Counted from the first letter of the stretch, positions 16,389 to 25,142 are shown. The stretch: DNA of 64,000 nucleotides from Microtetraspora niveoalba (GCF_001570405.1 NZ_BBYM01000019.1:64323-128322), one strand, 5' to 3'. Notes: a model not told the origin generated them from the letters alone. Numbers and translations: made by a program.

Positions 16389-16873
16389 CCCTCGGCACCG
16401 GCGACCGCGTCGAGCTCGCCGACCTGGTGTCCCGATACGCGCTGTACACCGACCGCCGCGACCTGGACGGCCTGGCACGCCTGTTCACCGAGGACGGCGT
16501 GCTCGTCCTCCCGGACGCGCCGCGCGAGCTCGGCCCGGTGCGCGCCCACACCGGGCGTGCCGAGATCCGGGGCACCATGGCGAAGCTGGCCGCCTTTCCC
16601 GTCACCTTCCACGCCCTGACCGGGCACGTCTTCGACGCCGGCCCCGATCCGCGTACGGCCACGGGAAGCGTCGCCTGCGTCGCCCACCACCTGTCGGAGC
16701 GGCCCTCCGGCGAGGTGTCCGACCTGGTGTGGCACCTGCGCTACACGGACTCCTACCTGCGGGACGACGAGGCCGGCTGGCGTTTCCGCCGCCGCGAGCT
16801 CGGGATCGAATGGATCGAGACACGGCCCGTACGCCGGTGGCGCGGCGACGCGGAGCGAGGAGGAGAACGATGA
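16385..16873 (+). CDS. SnoaL-like (NTF2-fold) protein
   Basis: A 162-residue protein with GTG start overlapping the previous stop. The opening pattern (ELADLVSRYALYTDRRDLDGLARLFTEDG) is the classical SnoaL/NTF2 start; the longer stretch is conserved in actinobacterial polyketide and steroid enzymes. The cone-shaped fold usually binds a small hydrophobic substrate and catalyses isomerisation, dehydration or hydroxylation. The C-terminal part (SYLRDDEAGWRFRRRELGIEW) is typical. It overlaps the downstream SDR start by 4 bp (ATGA), so the three enzymes are co-translated. Confidence 0.85.
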   Translation: MTLGTGDRVELADLVSRYALYTDRRDLDGLARLFTEDGVLVLPDAPRELGPVRAHTGRAEIRGTMAKLAAFPVTFHALTGHVFDAGPDPRTATGSVACVAHHLSERPSGEVSDLVWHLRYTDSYLRDDEAGWRFRRRELGIEWIETRPVRRWRGDAERGGER

Positions 16874-17724
16874 CCGACGCGTCGGCACCCGCCGCCGGAG
16901 CCGGGTCCGGGGCGCACGCCCGCGTATGCGTGGTGACCGGCGGCGCGCTCGGGATCGGAGGCGCGATCAGCCGCCGCCTCGCCGCGGCCGGCGACCTCGT
17001 GGTGCTCAACGACGTCGACGCGGCGGCCGCCGAACGTACCGGGGCCGAGATCGAGGCAGCCGGCGGCCGCTGCGTCACCGTGATCGGCGACGCGGCGCAC
17101 GACGAGACCGTGGAGCGGGTCGCCGTGACCGCCCTCGACGTCGGCGGAGGCCGCGTCGACGTACTGGTGAACAACGTCGGGGACTTCCGCCCGGCGTCCA
17201 AGACCTTCCTGCACAGCAAGCCCGAGCAGTGGCAGCGCCTGTACGAGCTGAACCTCCTGCACGTGTTCAAGATGACCTACGCCCTGCTTCCGGCGATGAT
17301 CGAGCGGCGTTCCGGCGTGGTGGTCAACAACTCCACCGTCGAGGCGTTCCGCGGCATCCCCGGGCACGCCGTCTACTCGGCGTACAACGCGGGCGTGTCG
17401 GCGTTCACGAAGAGCCTGGCCGTCGAGGTCGGCCAGTACGGCATCCGAGTGAACGCGATCGCGCCCGACCTGGCCGACACGGAGCAGACACCGGCGGCCG
17501 CCATGCTGCGCGGGCGCGATCCGGAACTGCTGCGCACGTGGATCCCGCTCGGCCGGTTCGGCGAGCCCGACGACTACGCGGCCGTCGTGGCGTTCCTCGC
17601 CTCGGACGACGCGCGCTTCGTCACCGGCCACACCGTCCCGGTGGACGGCGGCACCCTCGCCGCCTCCGGCTGGTACGGCAGAGCCGACCGGAAAGGCTGG
17701 ACGAACATGCCCAACGAACCCTGA
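16870..17724 (+). CDS. Short-chain dehydrogenase/reductase
   Basis: A 284-residue SDR from ATG 16870 (AGGAGGA upstream, ATGA overlap). It has the dinucleotide motif TGGALGIGGAIS, the NNVG motif, the catalytic Ser in VVNNSTVEA, and YSAYNAGVSAFTKS with the Tyr-x3-Lys position changed: the pattern reads Y-x-x-x-N rather than Y-x-x-x-K if the usual Tyr is taken. The preceding Tyr has no Lys at +4 either. The family C-terminus VTGHTVPVDGG is present. NAD(P) binding is clear; the missing Lys could lower or change activity and deserves checking. It ends the catabolic operon. Confidence 0.85.
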   Translation: MTDASAPAAGAGSGAHARVCVVTGGALGIGGAISRRLAAAGDLVVLNDVDAAAAERTGAEIEAAGGRCVTVIGDAAHDETVERVAVTALDVGGGRVDVLVNNVGDFRPASKTFLHSKPEQWQRLYELNLLHVFKMTYALLPAMIERRSGVVVNNSTVEAFRGIPGHAVYSAYNAGVSAFTKSLAVEVGQYGIRVNAIAPDLADTEQTPAAAMLRGRDPELLRTWIPLGRFGEPDDYAAVVAFLASDDARFVTGHTVPVDGGTLAASGWYGRADRKGWTNMPNEP

Positions 17725-17919
17725 CACGGCGGCCCGTCCCCCACGAAGGCCGAACGGGACGGGGGCCTGTCCAACACGAGGACCGGCCGTGCGGGACGGA
17801 CTTGGCCTGAGCGGGGGACGGGTTCGGCCGGCGCACACCCTGCCGGTCACCTGGCCTGTCACCTGGCCGATCCCCGGCGCTCACCCCCGACCGCCGCCCC
17901 ACCGGCGGGGTCCTCAGGC

Positions 17920-18402
17920 TCACGTGACGGGCACGATCCTCGCCTCGACGAGGGAGCCGCCGTCGATCCGGAGAACGCCCAGAGTTCCGTGCGGCTGGCG
18001 GCGGCGGTCCGTCGGCGACCCCGGATTGAAGATGCGCACCCCTTGATCCGTCTCGTCGAGCGGGATGTGGGAGTGGCCGAAGACCACCAGGTGCGCCGCC
18101 GGGAACCGGCGGCGCATCCTCCCGATCCGCCCGCGCGCCGGACCGCTGTCATGGATCATCCCGGTCCGCACGCCGCCCAGATCCAGCTCCAGGGTCTCCG
18201 GAGCGACCAACTCGGGGACGTCGTTGTTGCCCTTGACGACGTGGACGGGGGCGTACGCCTCCAGTTCGCCGATCACCGAAGGCACGCACACGTCCCCGGC
18301 GTGCAGGATCACGTCGGCGTCGCGAAGCTCCTCCGCCACCCGAGGAGGGCACGCCTTCCACCGGCGCGGCGCGTGGGTGTCCGCCAGGACGACGACCTTC
18401 AT
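17920..18402 (-). CDS. YfcE/MJ0936-family metallophosphoesterase
   Basis: A 160-residue phosphodiesterase. ATG 18402 is chosen for the GGAGG 6 bases upstream and because the protein then starts at the metal-binding strand. Metal ligands are visible: ADTH near residue 8, HAGDV near 36, KGNND near 59, and VFGHSH near 114. This is a complete two-metal calcineurin-like site. Members hydrolyse phosphodiesters or nucleotides; the substrate is unknown. It converges on the SDR gene across ~195 bp without a clear terminator. Confidence 0.87.
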   Translation of the reverse strand: MKVVVLADTHAPRRWKACPPRVAEELRDADVILHAGDVCVPSVIGELEAYAPVHVVKGNNDVPELVAPETLELDLGGVRTGMIHDSGPARGRIGRMRRRFPAAHLVVFGHSHIPLDETDQGVRIFNPGSPTDRRRQPHGTLGVLRIDGGSLVEARIVPVT

Positions 18403-18549
18403 CACCACCTCCGACACGACCCGGCTCGCGGCCCTTCGGCGCGACCGCCGCCGGAAGGATGCCCGCTCTCCCCCTCGACGTCCATTCCACCGCCTTTCCT
18501 CGGACACCCGCACGCCGCCGGCGCCCGTGAGGGTCCCATGATGCCCCGC

Positions 18550-18780
18550 TGAGCTGACCGACCCCCACCAGGTCCGCCGGCCGGTCCAGGTCGCGATCAT
18601 CCCCACCCGCGTCCGGCACGCCCTCCGCGCCGGCCCGGGCGCGCGGGCGGCGCCGGCCTCACCGAGGCCGCGCACGGCGCCAGCTTCGCCGACAGCTCCC
18701 ACCTGACCCGCGTCACCCGGGAGATGTTCGGCCTGCCCCCCTCCCACCTGCTCGCCGCCCTGCCCTCCACCACGCCCTGA
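18550..18780 (+). pseudogene. Remnant of an AraC-family regulator C-terminus
   Basis: The frame ending at TGA 18778-18780 reads GLTEAAHGASFADSSHLTRV and then TREMFGLPPSHLL, the second helix-turn-helix of an AraC regulator. No start or N-terminal domain is present; upstream, the plausible continuation (RRPVQVAIIPTRVRHALRA) lies in another frame, so the piece is truncated and frameshifted. Confidence 0.6.
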
Positions 18781-18789
18781 GCGCGGCCA

Positions 18790-19110
18790 GGCGGCCCCCA
18801 CGGCGAGGTCAGCGGGCCTGTTCACCCTCGTCTGGGACCACCTGCTCGGCACCTTCTCCTACGACCCCACCCGCCGCTTCACCTCTGAACAACTCGGCAT
18901 GGCCGCCAAACCGGACTACCCCACCGCCTACCGGCCCAGCTCGCCGACCCCTTCCGGGCCTCCGGCGCCTGCCAGGCCCCGCCCCAGGCCCACCCTTCTC
19001 ACGCCCTGCGGGCAGCGCAGGAGGCCGGCTCCCCCTAATTCGTGCTCGACGGCACCCTCGTGCGGGCGCGAAGCCGCGAACCCACCAGAAGATCCGAACT
19101 CCGTACAGGC
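18790..19110 (+). pseudogene. Probable transposase fragment (IS5/DDE_Tnp_4-like), decayed
   Basis: Around 18990-19080 a broken frame reads HALRAAQEAGSP, an in-frame stop, then FVLDGTLVRA. This matches the AALxRAxxAGxxxVxLDGTLIR block before the first catalytic Asp of actinobacterial IS5-type transposases. There are no intact ends or inverted repeats. The rest of the 827-bp gap 18403-19229 has no supported gene. Confidence 0.4.
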
Positions 19111-19229
19111 CTGGGCGAGAGCACGTAGATCCACAGCCCCGGAGGGCCGCGCGGCGGCGTTGCGAATCTCGGCCGCTCCCAGACCTGGCTAGGCTGACCG
19201 GAACATCTACGCGGGGAGGAGGGGGAGCC

Positions 19230-19703
19230 GTGCGCCGTCGCTCGTCGCTCCTCGCCGTGCCCGCGAGATGGCTGATCTGCCTGATCTTCCCGCTCCTGGT
19301 CAGCGGCGTCCCGGCCGCGGGCGTGCTGGGCGCGCTGCCCCAGACCGCCGTCCTGGCGTCGTCCGCGCCCTCCGTTCTCGCGGCCGCGGCACCGGACGCC
19401 GCCGCCTCCGCTGTCACGGCCCCCTCCGAATGGGAGGCCGCGAGCGGCGACCACGTCCTGCCCTCCCCTCGACCGGGCGATCACGATCCGGTCTCGCACG
19501 ACCTCTCCGGGCGTCCGCAGAAGGCGGTCATCGGAGCGAACCGCGCCGTCACAGGCGCGGGCCAGACGGTGGTGCTCGCCGACCGGCGCCGCCCCACGAC
19601 GCCGCCCGAGCGCGGCGCGGCCGCGGCGCCGCAGGACGGCGGAGCCGATCCGCTCGCCGCGCCGGGCGTCTCGCCCGGCCGCGCGCCACCCTTCACAGAC
19701 TGA
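19230..19703 (+). CDS. Hypothetical secreted or membrane-anchored protein
   Basis: A 157-residue protein from GTG 19230, with GGGGGAG upstream. It has a basic N-terminus (MRRRSSLL) and hydrophobic segments at residues ~10-45, consistent with a signal peptide. The rest is Ala/Pro/Asp-rich, without Cys and without recognisable motifs, so probably disordered. Codon third positions are strongly G/C, supporting coding. It is not obviously linked to neighbours. The low-complexity composition leaves some chance that it is not a real gene. Confidence 0.5.
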   Translation: MRRRSSLLAVPARWLICLIFPLLVSGVPAAGVLGALPQTAVLASSAPSVLAAAAPDAAASAVTAPSEWEAASGDHVLPSPRPGDHDPVSHDLSGRPQKAVIGANRAVTGAGQTVVLADRRRPTTPPERGAAAAPQDGGADPLAAPGVSPGRAPPFTD

Positions 19704-19723
19704 GAGCGACGTCCACCCGCTCT

Positions 19724-19924
19724 CGATCCCGGTATGCCCTCGCGCGCCGTTGCCGCGCGAAGCTCTTCGATCGGTGAACGCCGACGCGCCGGCTCCCGCG
19801 CTCTCCGAAGCGCCGGTCTCCGTCACGCCGGCTCGTCATGCGCCGTTCACGGCCCGCCGCACGCGGCCGGCCGTACGCGGAACCCGGCAGGGCGTCTCCC
19901 GATCCCGGTATGCCTTCCCGCGCC
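19724..19924. repeat. Pair of ~25-bp direct repeats upstream of secDF
   Basis: CGATCCCGGTATGCC followed by a CGCGCC-containing tail occurs at 19724-19748 and again at 19900-19924, 176 bp apart. Both copies contain an ATG opening a similar short frame (MPSRAVAAR and MPSRAFAAR); the second is in frame with secDF. The gap 19704-19963 holds no other supported gene. Confidence 0.7.
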
Positions 19925-19963
19925 TTCGCGGCGCGTCATCCCACTCCGTCTGTGGAGGCTCTC

Positions 19964-22234
19964 ATGTCGCGTGCCCCTGTGGTACGCGCGCTGGCGGCGC
20001 TCGCCGTCATCGCGACATCACTCGTCCTCGCCCTCACCATGTCGCCGCGTCTCGGTCTGGACCTGCGCGGCGGCACCCAGCTCGTCTTCGAAACCAGGGA
20101 CTCCCCCACGACCAAGGCCGACGCCGAGGCCACCGACCGCACGCTCGAGGTGCTCCGCCGCCGTACGGACGCGCTCGGCGTCGCCGAACCCACGCTCGCC
20201 CGTTCCGGCGAGCGCCGCATCATCGTCGAGCTGCCCGGCGTGCTCGACCCGCGCAAGGCCGCCGAGACCATCGGCACGACCGCGCAGCTCACCTTCCACC
20301 AGGTGCTCGACTATCCCGAGGAGTCGACCAAGCCGAAGAAGGACGAGCTGATCCTGCCCGACGAGGACGGCAACAAGCTGCTCCTCGGCCCGGCCGGGCT
20401 GACCGGCGAGGCGGTCAGTGACGCCAAGGCCGGGATCGATCCCGAACGCGCCAGCGGATGGTTCGTCTCGCTCGACTTCCGGGACAACCGCCCCTGGGAG
20501 AAGCTGACCGGCGACGCCGCCTGCGCGCCGTCGGGCGACCCCAAACGGCGGATCGCCATCGTCCTCGACAACGAGGTCATCTCCTCGCCCCAGGTGAACG
20601 ACACCGTACGCTGCAACGTCGGCATCACCGGCGGCAAGACCGAGATCAGCGGATCCTTCACCACCGAGGAGGCGCAGAACCTCGCCATGCTGGTCAAGGG
20701 CGGAGCCCTGCCGGTGCCGGTGGAGATCGTCGAACAGCGGACGGTCGGCCCGACCCTCGGTGCCGCCGCCATCGAGGCGAGCGCCAAGGCCGCGGTCATC
20801 GGTGTGCTGCTCACGGCGATCTTCCTCACCCTCGCGTACCGGCTGGTCGGGTTCCTCGCCACGATCGCGCTGGGCTGCTACGCGCTGATCTCGTACGCGG
20901 CCCTGGTCGCCGTCGGCGCGACGCTCACCCTGCCCGGCCTCGCCGGGTTCGTGCTCGCCATCGGCATGGCCGTGGACGCCAACGTGCTGGTCTTCGAACG
21001 TGCCCGGGAGGAGTACACGGCGGCGTCGGCCAAGGGGCTGCGCCCGGCGCTGCTGAAGGGATTCCACCACGCGTGGAGTGCGATCGCCGACTCCAACATC
21101 ACCACCCTGCTGGCGGCCGGGCTGCTGTTCTTCCTCGCCTCCGGCCCCGTACGCGGGTTCGGCGTGACGCTCTCCCTCGGTGTACTGGCGTCGCTCGTGT
21201 CCGCGATGCTGATCACTCGGGTGCTCGCCCAGTGGGCGGTCGGGCGGCGTGCGGTCAACTCGCGGCCCCGGCTTTCCGGGCTCGGCTCGGTGGGCGCGCT
21301 CCGGACCTGGCTGACCAGGAAGAACCCCGACCTGATGCGGCGCAGCCGGCTGTGGCTCGGCATCGGCGCCACGGTGACCGTCCTCGCGCTGACCGGGCTG
21401 TTCGTCCGCGGGCTCGACTTCGGGGTGGAGTTCACCGGCGGCCGGATCGCCGACTACTCCACGTCGGCTCCGGTGAACGTGGACACCGCCCGGCAGGCCG
21501 TGTCCGACGCCGGCTTCCCGAACGCGGTCGTCCAGCGGTCGGACGACGGCATCACCGTCAGGACCGGCCAGATCACCGGGGACGAGGCGGCGAAGATCGA
21601 GTCGGCGCTGGCGAGCGTGACCGGCGAGGTCACCAAGCTGCGTGACGAGCTGGTCGGGCCCAGCCTCGGCGACGAGCTGCGGCGCAACGCCCTCATCGCG
21701 CTCGGCGTGGCCCTCGCCGCGCAGCTCGCGTACCTGGCGTTCCGTTTCCGCTGGTCGTTCGGCACCGCCGCGGTGCTCGCGCTGGCGGTGGACGTGTCGA
21801 TCGTGGTCGGCGCGTTCGCCTGGATGGGCAAGCCGATCGACGGCGTGTTCCTGGCCTCGGTGCTCACGATCATCGGATACTCCGTGAACGACAAGGTCGT
21901 GGTCTTCGACCGGGTGCGGGAGATGTGGGGTGCGTCCCCCAAGACCCCCTTCTCGCGGATCGCCGGGACCGCCGTCGTCCAGACCGTGCCGCGTACGGTG
22001 AACACCGGCCTCGGCGCGCTGTTCATCCTGGCCGCGCTCGCGCTGCTCGGCGGGGACTCGCTCACCGACTTCGCGGTGGCGTTGCTGCTCGGCGTCGTGG
22101 TGGGCACGCTCTCGTCGGCGTTCGTCGCCGCCCCGCTCGCCGTCGAGTTCGAGCGGCGCAGCTCCGCGCCTCCGCCGCAGCCGGTGAAGAAGCGCACCTC
22201 GGCCTCGCGCCAGGGGTCGGGGGCGGTGGTCTGA
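19964..22234 (+). CDS. secDF: SecDF fusion, protein-export membrane protein
   Basis: A 756-residue fusion of SecD and SecF from ATG 19964 (GGAGG upstream). The SecD half shows LGLDLRGGTQLVFE after the first span, the P1 periplasmic domain, then five spans with VDANVLVFERAREE. The SecF half shows GLDFGVEFTGGR and the matching IIGYSVNDKVVVFDRVRE. Twelve spans are expected. It uses the proton motive force to help release secreted proteins on the outer face of the membrane. The usual actinobacterial secD and secF are separate genes next to yajC; this stand-alone fusion is probably an additional copy, as known in Streptomyces. The C-terminal tail is basic and short. Confidence 0.92.
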   Translation: MSRAPVVRALAALAVIATSLVLALTMSPRLGLDLRGGTQLVFETRDSPTTKADAEATDRTLEVLRRRTDALGVAEPTLARSGERRIIVELPGVLDPRKAAETIGTTAQLTFHQVLDYPEESTKPKKDELILPDEDGNKLLLGPAGLTGEAVSDAKAGIDPERASGWFVSLDFRDNRPWEKLTGDAACAPSGDPKRRIAIVLDNEVISSPQVNDTVRCNVGITGGKTEISGSFTTEEAQNLAMLVKGGALPVPVEIVEQRTVGPTLGAAAIEASAKAAVIGVLLTAIFLTLAYRLVGFLATIALGCYALISYAALVAVGATLTLPGLAGFVLAIGMAVDANVLVFERAREEYTAASAKGLRPALLKGFHHAWSAIADSNITTLLAAGLLFFLASGPVRGFGVTLSLGVLASLVSAMLITRVLAQWAVGRRAVNSRPRLSGLGSVGALRTWLTRKNPDLMRRSRLWLGIGATVTVLALTGLFVRGLDFGVEFTGGRIADYSTSAPVNVDTARQAVSDAGFPNAVVQRSDDGITVRTGQITGDEAAKIESALASVTGEVTKLRDELVGPSLGDELRRNALIALGVALAAQLAYLAFRFRWSFGTAAVLALAVDVSIVVGAFAWMGKPIDGVFLASVLTIIGYSVNDKVVVFDRVREMWGASPKTPFSRIAGTAVVQTVPRTVNTGLGALFILAALALLGGDSLTDFAVALLLGVVVGTLSSAFVAAPLAVEFERRSSAPPPQPVKKRTSASRQGSGAVV

Positions 22235-22253
22235 GCCACGAGGCCGGACGCCT

Positions 22254-22295
22254 CGTACGCCCGGGGATCCCGTACGGGCGTTCCCCGGGCGTACG
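22254..22295 (+). terminator. Hairpin terminator after secDF
   Basis: A perfect 14-bp stem: CGTACGCCCGGGGA (22254-22267) and TCCCCGGGCGTACG (22282-22295), with a 14-base loop that can itself fold. It begins 20 bp after the secDF stop. There is no T-run, as is common in actinobacteria. Confidence 0.75.
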
Positions 22296-22397
22296 GGAGG
22301 AACGGCCCCCGATCGGGTGATCCACCCGCGCCCGCGCCCGCTTCCGCTGGAGCGGGCGCGGCCCGATCGGCGAGACTGGGGCGGGGAGGAGGACACG

Positions 22398-23360
22398 ATG
22401 GCTGATCCGGACACCGGCGGCGTGACGGCCGAGTTCGTGACGAAGCGTCCCGCGCCGCCGTTGCGGCGGTTCGTCACCGCGTACATCGGCTACCGCGAGG
22501 CGGGCGGCCCACCGGGCCGGCACCGGGGGCTCCCCTCGCCGTACCTCACGATGATCCTCACGCTTGACGATCCGCTGGTCGTGGCCGTGCACCCCGACCC
22601 GCACACCCCGCCGGGCACGTACGACACCCTGGTGGGCGGCCTGCACACCGCGCCGGCGGTCATCACTCACGACGGCCGCCAGTCCGGCGTCCAGCTCGCC
22701 CTCACGCCGCTGGGCGCGAGGGCGCTGCTGGGCCTGCCCGCCGGGGAGCTGGCGGACGCCGATCTCGACGGTGCGGAGGTCCTCGGCTCCGCGGCGGACG
22801 AGCTGCGCGAGCGGCTCCTGGAGGCGGCCGGATGGCCCGCGCGCTTCGGGGCGCTCGACACGGCGCTCACGTCGCTGCTCGGCTCGGCCTCCGGCACGGG
22901 ACCGGCCTCGGCCGGGAGTCCGGGCGGCCGCCGCCCGCTCGGCGGAGGGCCGGGAACGCGGCGCGGCGCGGAGGCGGCCATGCCCGCGGAGGTCGCGTGG
23001 GCGTGGCGGCGGCTGCTGGACACCCGGGGCGGGGTCGGCGTGTCCGATCTGGCCCGCGAGATCGGCTGGAGCACCCGATACCTGGGACGGCGCTTCCGCG
23101 AGGAGATCGGCCTGGGCCCGAAGGAGGCGGCCCGGGTGGTGCGCTTCGACCGGGCTCGCCGCACACTGCGGCGCCTGGCCGACGAGGGCGCCGCGCCCAC
23201 CCTCGCCGCCCTCGCGGCCGATTGCGGCTACTACGACCAGGCCCATCTCGCCCGCGAGTTCGGGGCGCTCGCCGGATGTCCCCCGAGCCGCTGGCTCGCC
23301 GAGGAGTCCGGGAACCTCACGGCCGGCTCCCCGCCCCCGGCCTCCGATCGACCCGCCTGA
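22398..23360 (+). CDS. AraC-family transcriptional regulator
   Basis: A 320-residue protein from ATG 22398 (GGAGGA upstream). The N-terminal half resembles the DUF6597/AraC-sensor type (YIGYREAGGPPGRHRGLPSP). The C-terminal ~100 residues contain both AraC helix-turn-helix units: VSDLAREIGWSTRYLGRRF and then LAALAADCGYYDQAHLARE, followed by GCPPSRWL. It probably controls nearby genes or a stress response. A Gly/Pro linker separates the domains. No autoregulatory site is obvious. Confidence 0.87.
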   Translation: MADPDTGGVTAEFVTKRPAPPLRRFVTAYIGYREAGGPPGRHRGLPSPYLTMILTLDDPLVVAVHPDPHTPPGTYDTLVGGLHTAPAVITHDGRQSGVQLALTPLGARALLGLPAGELADADLDGAEVLGSAADELRERLLEAAGWPARFGALDTALTSLLGSASGTGPASAGSPGGRRPLGGGPGTRRGAEAAMPAEVAWAWRRLLDTRGGVGVSDLAREIGWSTRYLGRRFREEIGLGPKEAARVVRFDRARRTLRRLADEGAAPTLAALAADCGYYDQAHLAREFGALAGCPPSRWLAEESGNLTAGSPPPASDRPA

Positions 23361-23398
23361 CGATTGATCGACCGGGGCGGGCGCTCTAGGTTCTGAGC

Positions 23399-23797
23399 GT
23401 GATTTCCGTGGAGCGGGCTTCGTCGCGATCGCGCCGTTTGGCGCCGGGGATACATATGGGCTGGGCGTTCGCCGTCGCCCTCGCGTCGTGGATCCTGGGA
23501 TTCTTCGCGTTGTTCCTGGTCACCGGATTGATCGAGCTCAGGGAGTGCGGGCTCGACCCATATACGGAGTACGAGAGTGGGAAATGCGCTTCGGTGAGCG
23601 CGTGGGCATCCGTGACCGCATACGGCTGGCTGGCCACGCCGCTCGTCTGGGTGGTCGTGATGGTGTTCCTGGGGCTGGCCCGGGATCGGTGGGCTCGCGC
23701 CCGACGGGTCGCCGGTTGGTGCGTTCCCGCCCTTCCGGTCTGCGTCCTGCTGGCGCAGGTCCTCGTCTACCTGCTCTACGGCCCGCTGCCCGCGTGA
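23399..23797 (+). CDS. Small membrane protein, three predicted spans
   Basis: A 132-residue protein from GTG 23399, or internal ATG 23456 (MGWAFAVALASW). Hydrophobic segments are at about 21-45, 70-92 and 106-128; between the first two lies a short outside loop with two Cys (ECGLDPYTEYESGKC) that could form a disulfide. There is no known family motif. It follows the AraC gene by 38 bp but has its own context; function unknown. Confidence 0.6.
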   Translation: MISVERASSRSRRLAPGIHMGWAFAVALASWILGFFALFLVTGLIELRECGLDPYTEYESGKCASVSAWASVTAYGWLATPLVWVVVMVFLGLARDRWARARRVAGWCVPALPVCVLLAQVLVYLLYGPLPA

Positions 23798-23933
23798 CCG
23801 CGGCACCAGGCCCGCCGAGGCCGTGCCCGACGCCCGCTTCCCCGAACTCTCCCGACGCGGAGCCCGGCGGCGACCGGCGGAGGAGTTCCGAAACGTACAA
23901 GCCCGGGGCCGGGGGTGGCAGCAGACTGGCGGT

Positions 23934-24344
23934 ATGACGGACAACACACCACCACCCCAGGTCTGGCCCACGCTGCGCGCCCGTGACGCGCGCGGCCTGA
24001 TCCGCTTCCTCGTCGACGCGTTCGGCTTCGAGGAGACCGCCGTGTACGGCGAGGGCGAGCGGGTCGATCACGCCCAGTTGTCGTGGCCGCTCGGCGGCGG
24101 CCTCATGCTGGGCTCGGTCCGGGACACGCCGGACGACAAGTGGGCGCTGGAGCCCGGCACCTTCGGCGCGTACGTCGTCACCGACGAGCCGGACACGCTC
24201 TGCGCCCGGGCGACGGCGGCGGGCGCGCAGGTGATCCAGGAGCCGCACGACACGGACTACGGCTCGCGCGACTTCGCGGTCCGCGACCCGGAGGGCAACC
24301 TCTGGTCGTTCGGCACGTATCGCGGAGAGCCGCGCAAGGGCTGA
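23934..24344 (+). CDS. VOC-family (glyoxalase/bleomycin-resistance fold) protein
   Basis: A 136-residue single-chain VOC protein with the paired beta-alpha-beta units: ARDARGLIRFLVDAFGFEE in the first and DYGSRDFAVRDPEGNLWSFG in the second. The latter is the conserved strand carrying the metal-binding Glu/His positions in catalytic members. Similar proteins are glyoxalases, dioxygenases, or bleomycin-type antibiotic-binding proteins; the substrate cannot be told. The start ATG 23934 lacks a strong ribosome site. Monocistronic. Confidence 0.85.
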   Translation: MTDNTPPPQVWPTLRARDARGLIRFLVDAFGFEETAVYGEGERVDHAQLSWPLGGGLMLGSVRDTPDDKWALEPGTFGAYVVTDEPDTLCARATAAGAQVIQEPHDTDYGSRDFAVRDPEGNLWSFGTYRGEPRKG

Positions 24345-24390
24345 GCCTGGAGGAACGCGGCCGTGGCGGGCCTCACCGGCCGAGGCCCGC

Positions 24391-24444
24391 CGCGAATCCC
24401 GGGGCCACGAATCCCGGGGCGCGAATCCCGGGGCCACGAATCCC
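24391..24444. repeat. Tandem CGAATCCCGGGG repeats
   Basis: Four copies of (CGCG or CCACG)AATCCCGGGG, the last truncated, form about two 29-bp units in the 291-bp gap 24345-24635. The gap has no gene I can support; it must hold the promoter of the HAD-like gene. Confidence 0.9.
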
Positions 24445-24635
24445 AAGGTCCGGGGACCTCTCAGGAAACGTCCCGCGGTGTTCCGGCCCGACCGCGGGCC
24501 TGTGGCGGCTCTCGGCGCGTCTCGCGGACGCGCGTCACTTGGCCTCAATTCTCCCAGCGGTGACATATGTCCCCAGAGTGAGTCGTTTGAGTAGCGTGTA
24601 CTGATCAGGCAGTACCGCCCGCTCTGGAGGAGCTC

Positions 24636-25142
24636 GTGACGACATCGGCCCGTCCCCTGGTGCTGCTCGACGTGGACGGGGTGCTCAACCCGTTCCACCG
24701 CCCCTCCTCCCGGTTCGCCAGGCACGAGTGCGTCGTCGACGGTCACACGTACCAGGTGCTGCTCAACGGACGGCACGGCACGGAACTGCGCGGCCTGACC
24801 GAGGACACCGGCGCGGAGCTGGTCTGGGCCACCACGTGGGAGGAGAACGCGAACGAGGAGATCGGCCCGCGTCTCGGCCTGCCCCGGCTCCCCGTGATCA
24901 AGGTGACCGCCGGGGCGCCCGCGGCGGACGGCACGCTCTTCAAGACGGGCCCGGTGGCCGAGTACGTCCGGGGCCGGCCCTTCGTGTGGTTCGACGACGA
25001 GCTCACGTCCGCCGACTGGGAGTACCTGACCGGCCACCCGGACGTCGGCGACTTCCTCCTGATCGAGGTCGATCCCCGGAGCGGGCTGTCCGGATGCGAC
25101 ATCGACCGCGCCCGCGACTGGCTGGCCGCTCCCCGCGCCTGA
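24636..25142 (+). CDS. HAD-superfamily-like hydrolase, uncharacterised
   Basis: A 168-residue protein from GTG 24636 with TGGAGGAG upstream. The first motif LLDVDGVLNPF (~residues 9-19) has the HAD Asp-x-Asp; motif II may be WATTWEENAN, and the FVWFDDELTSADWEYL block carries the acidic metal site. No cap domain is visible. This set matches small actinobacterial proteins called HAD-domain or secreted proteins; it probably hydrolyses a small phosphate. Substrate unknown. Confidence 0.8.
   Translation: MTTSARPLVLLDVDGVLNPFHRPSSRFARHECVVDGHTYQVLLNGRHGTELRGLTEDTGAELVWATTWEENANEEIGPRLGLPRLPVIKVTAGAPAADGTLFKTGPVAEYVRGRPFVWFDDELTSADWEYLTGHPDVGDFLLIEVDPRSGLSGCDIDRARDWLAAPRA

Noticed and set aside
13601-17724. 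A polyketide or other biosynthetic gene cluster because of SnoaL and SDR
   Set aside because: No ketosynthase, carrier protein or NRPS gene is in the window; the FadD17-like and LLM enzymes fit catabolism better.
19734-20351. 205-codon frame overlapping the start of secDF
   Set aside because: Its product is Arg/Ser/Pro-rich shadow sequence beyond the first ~10 codons and overlaps secDF out of frame.
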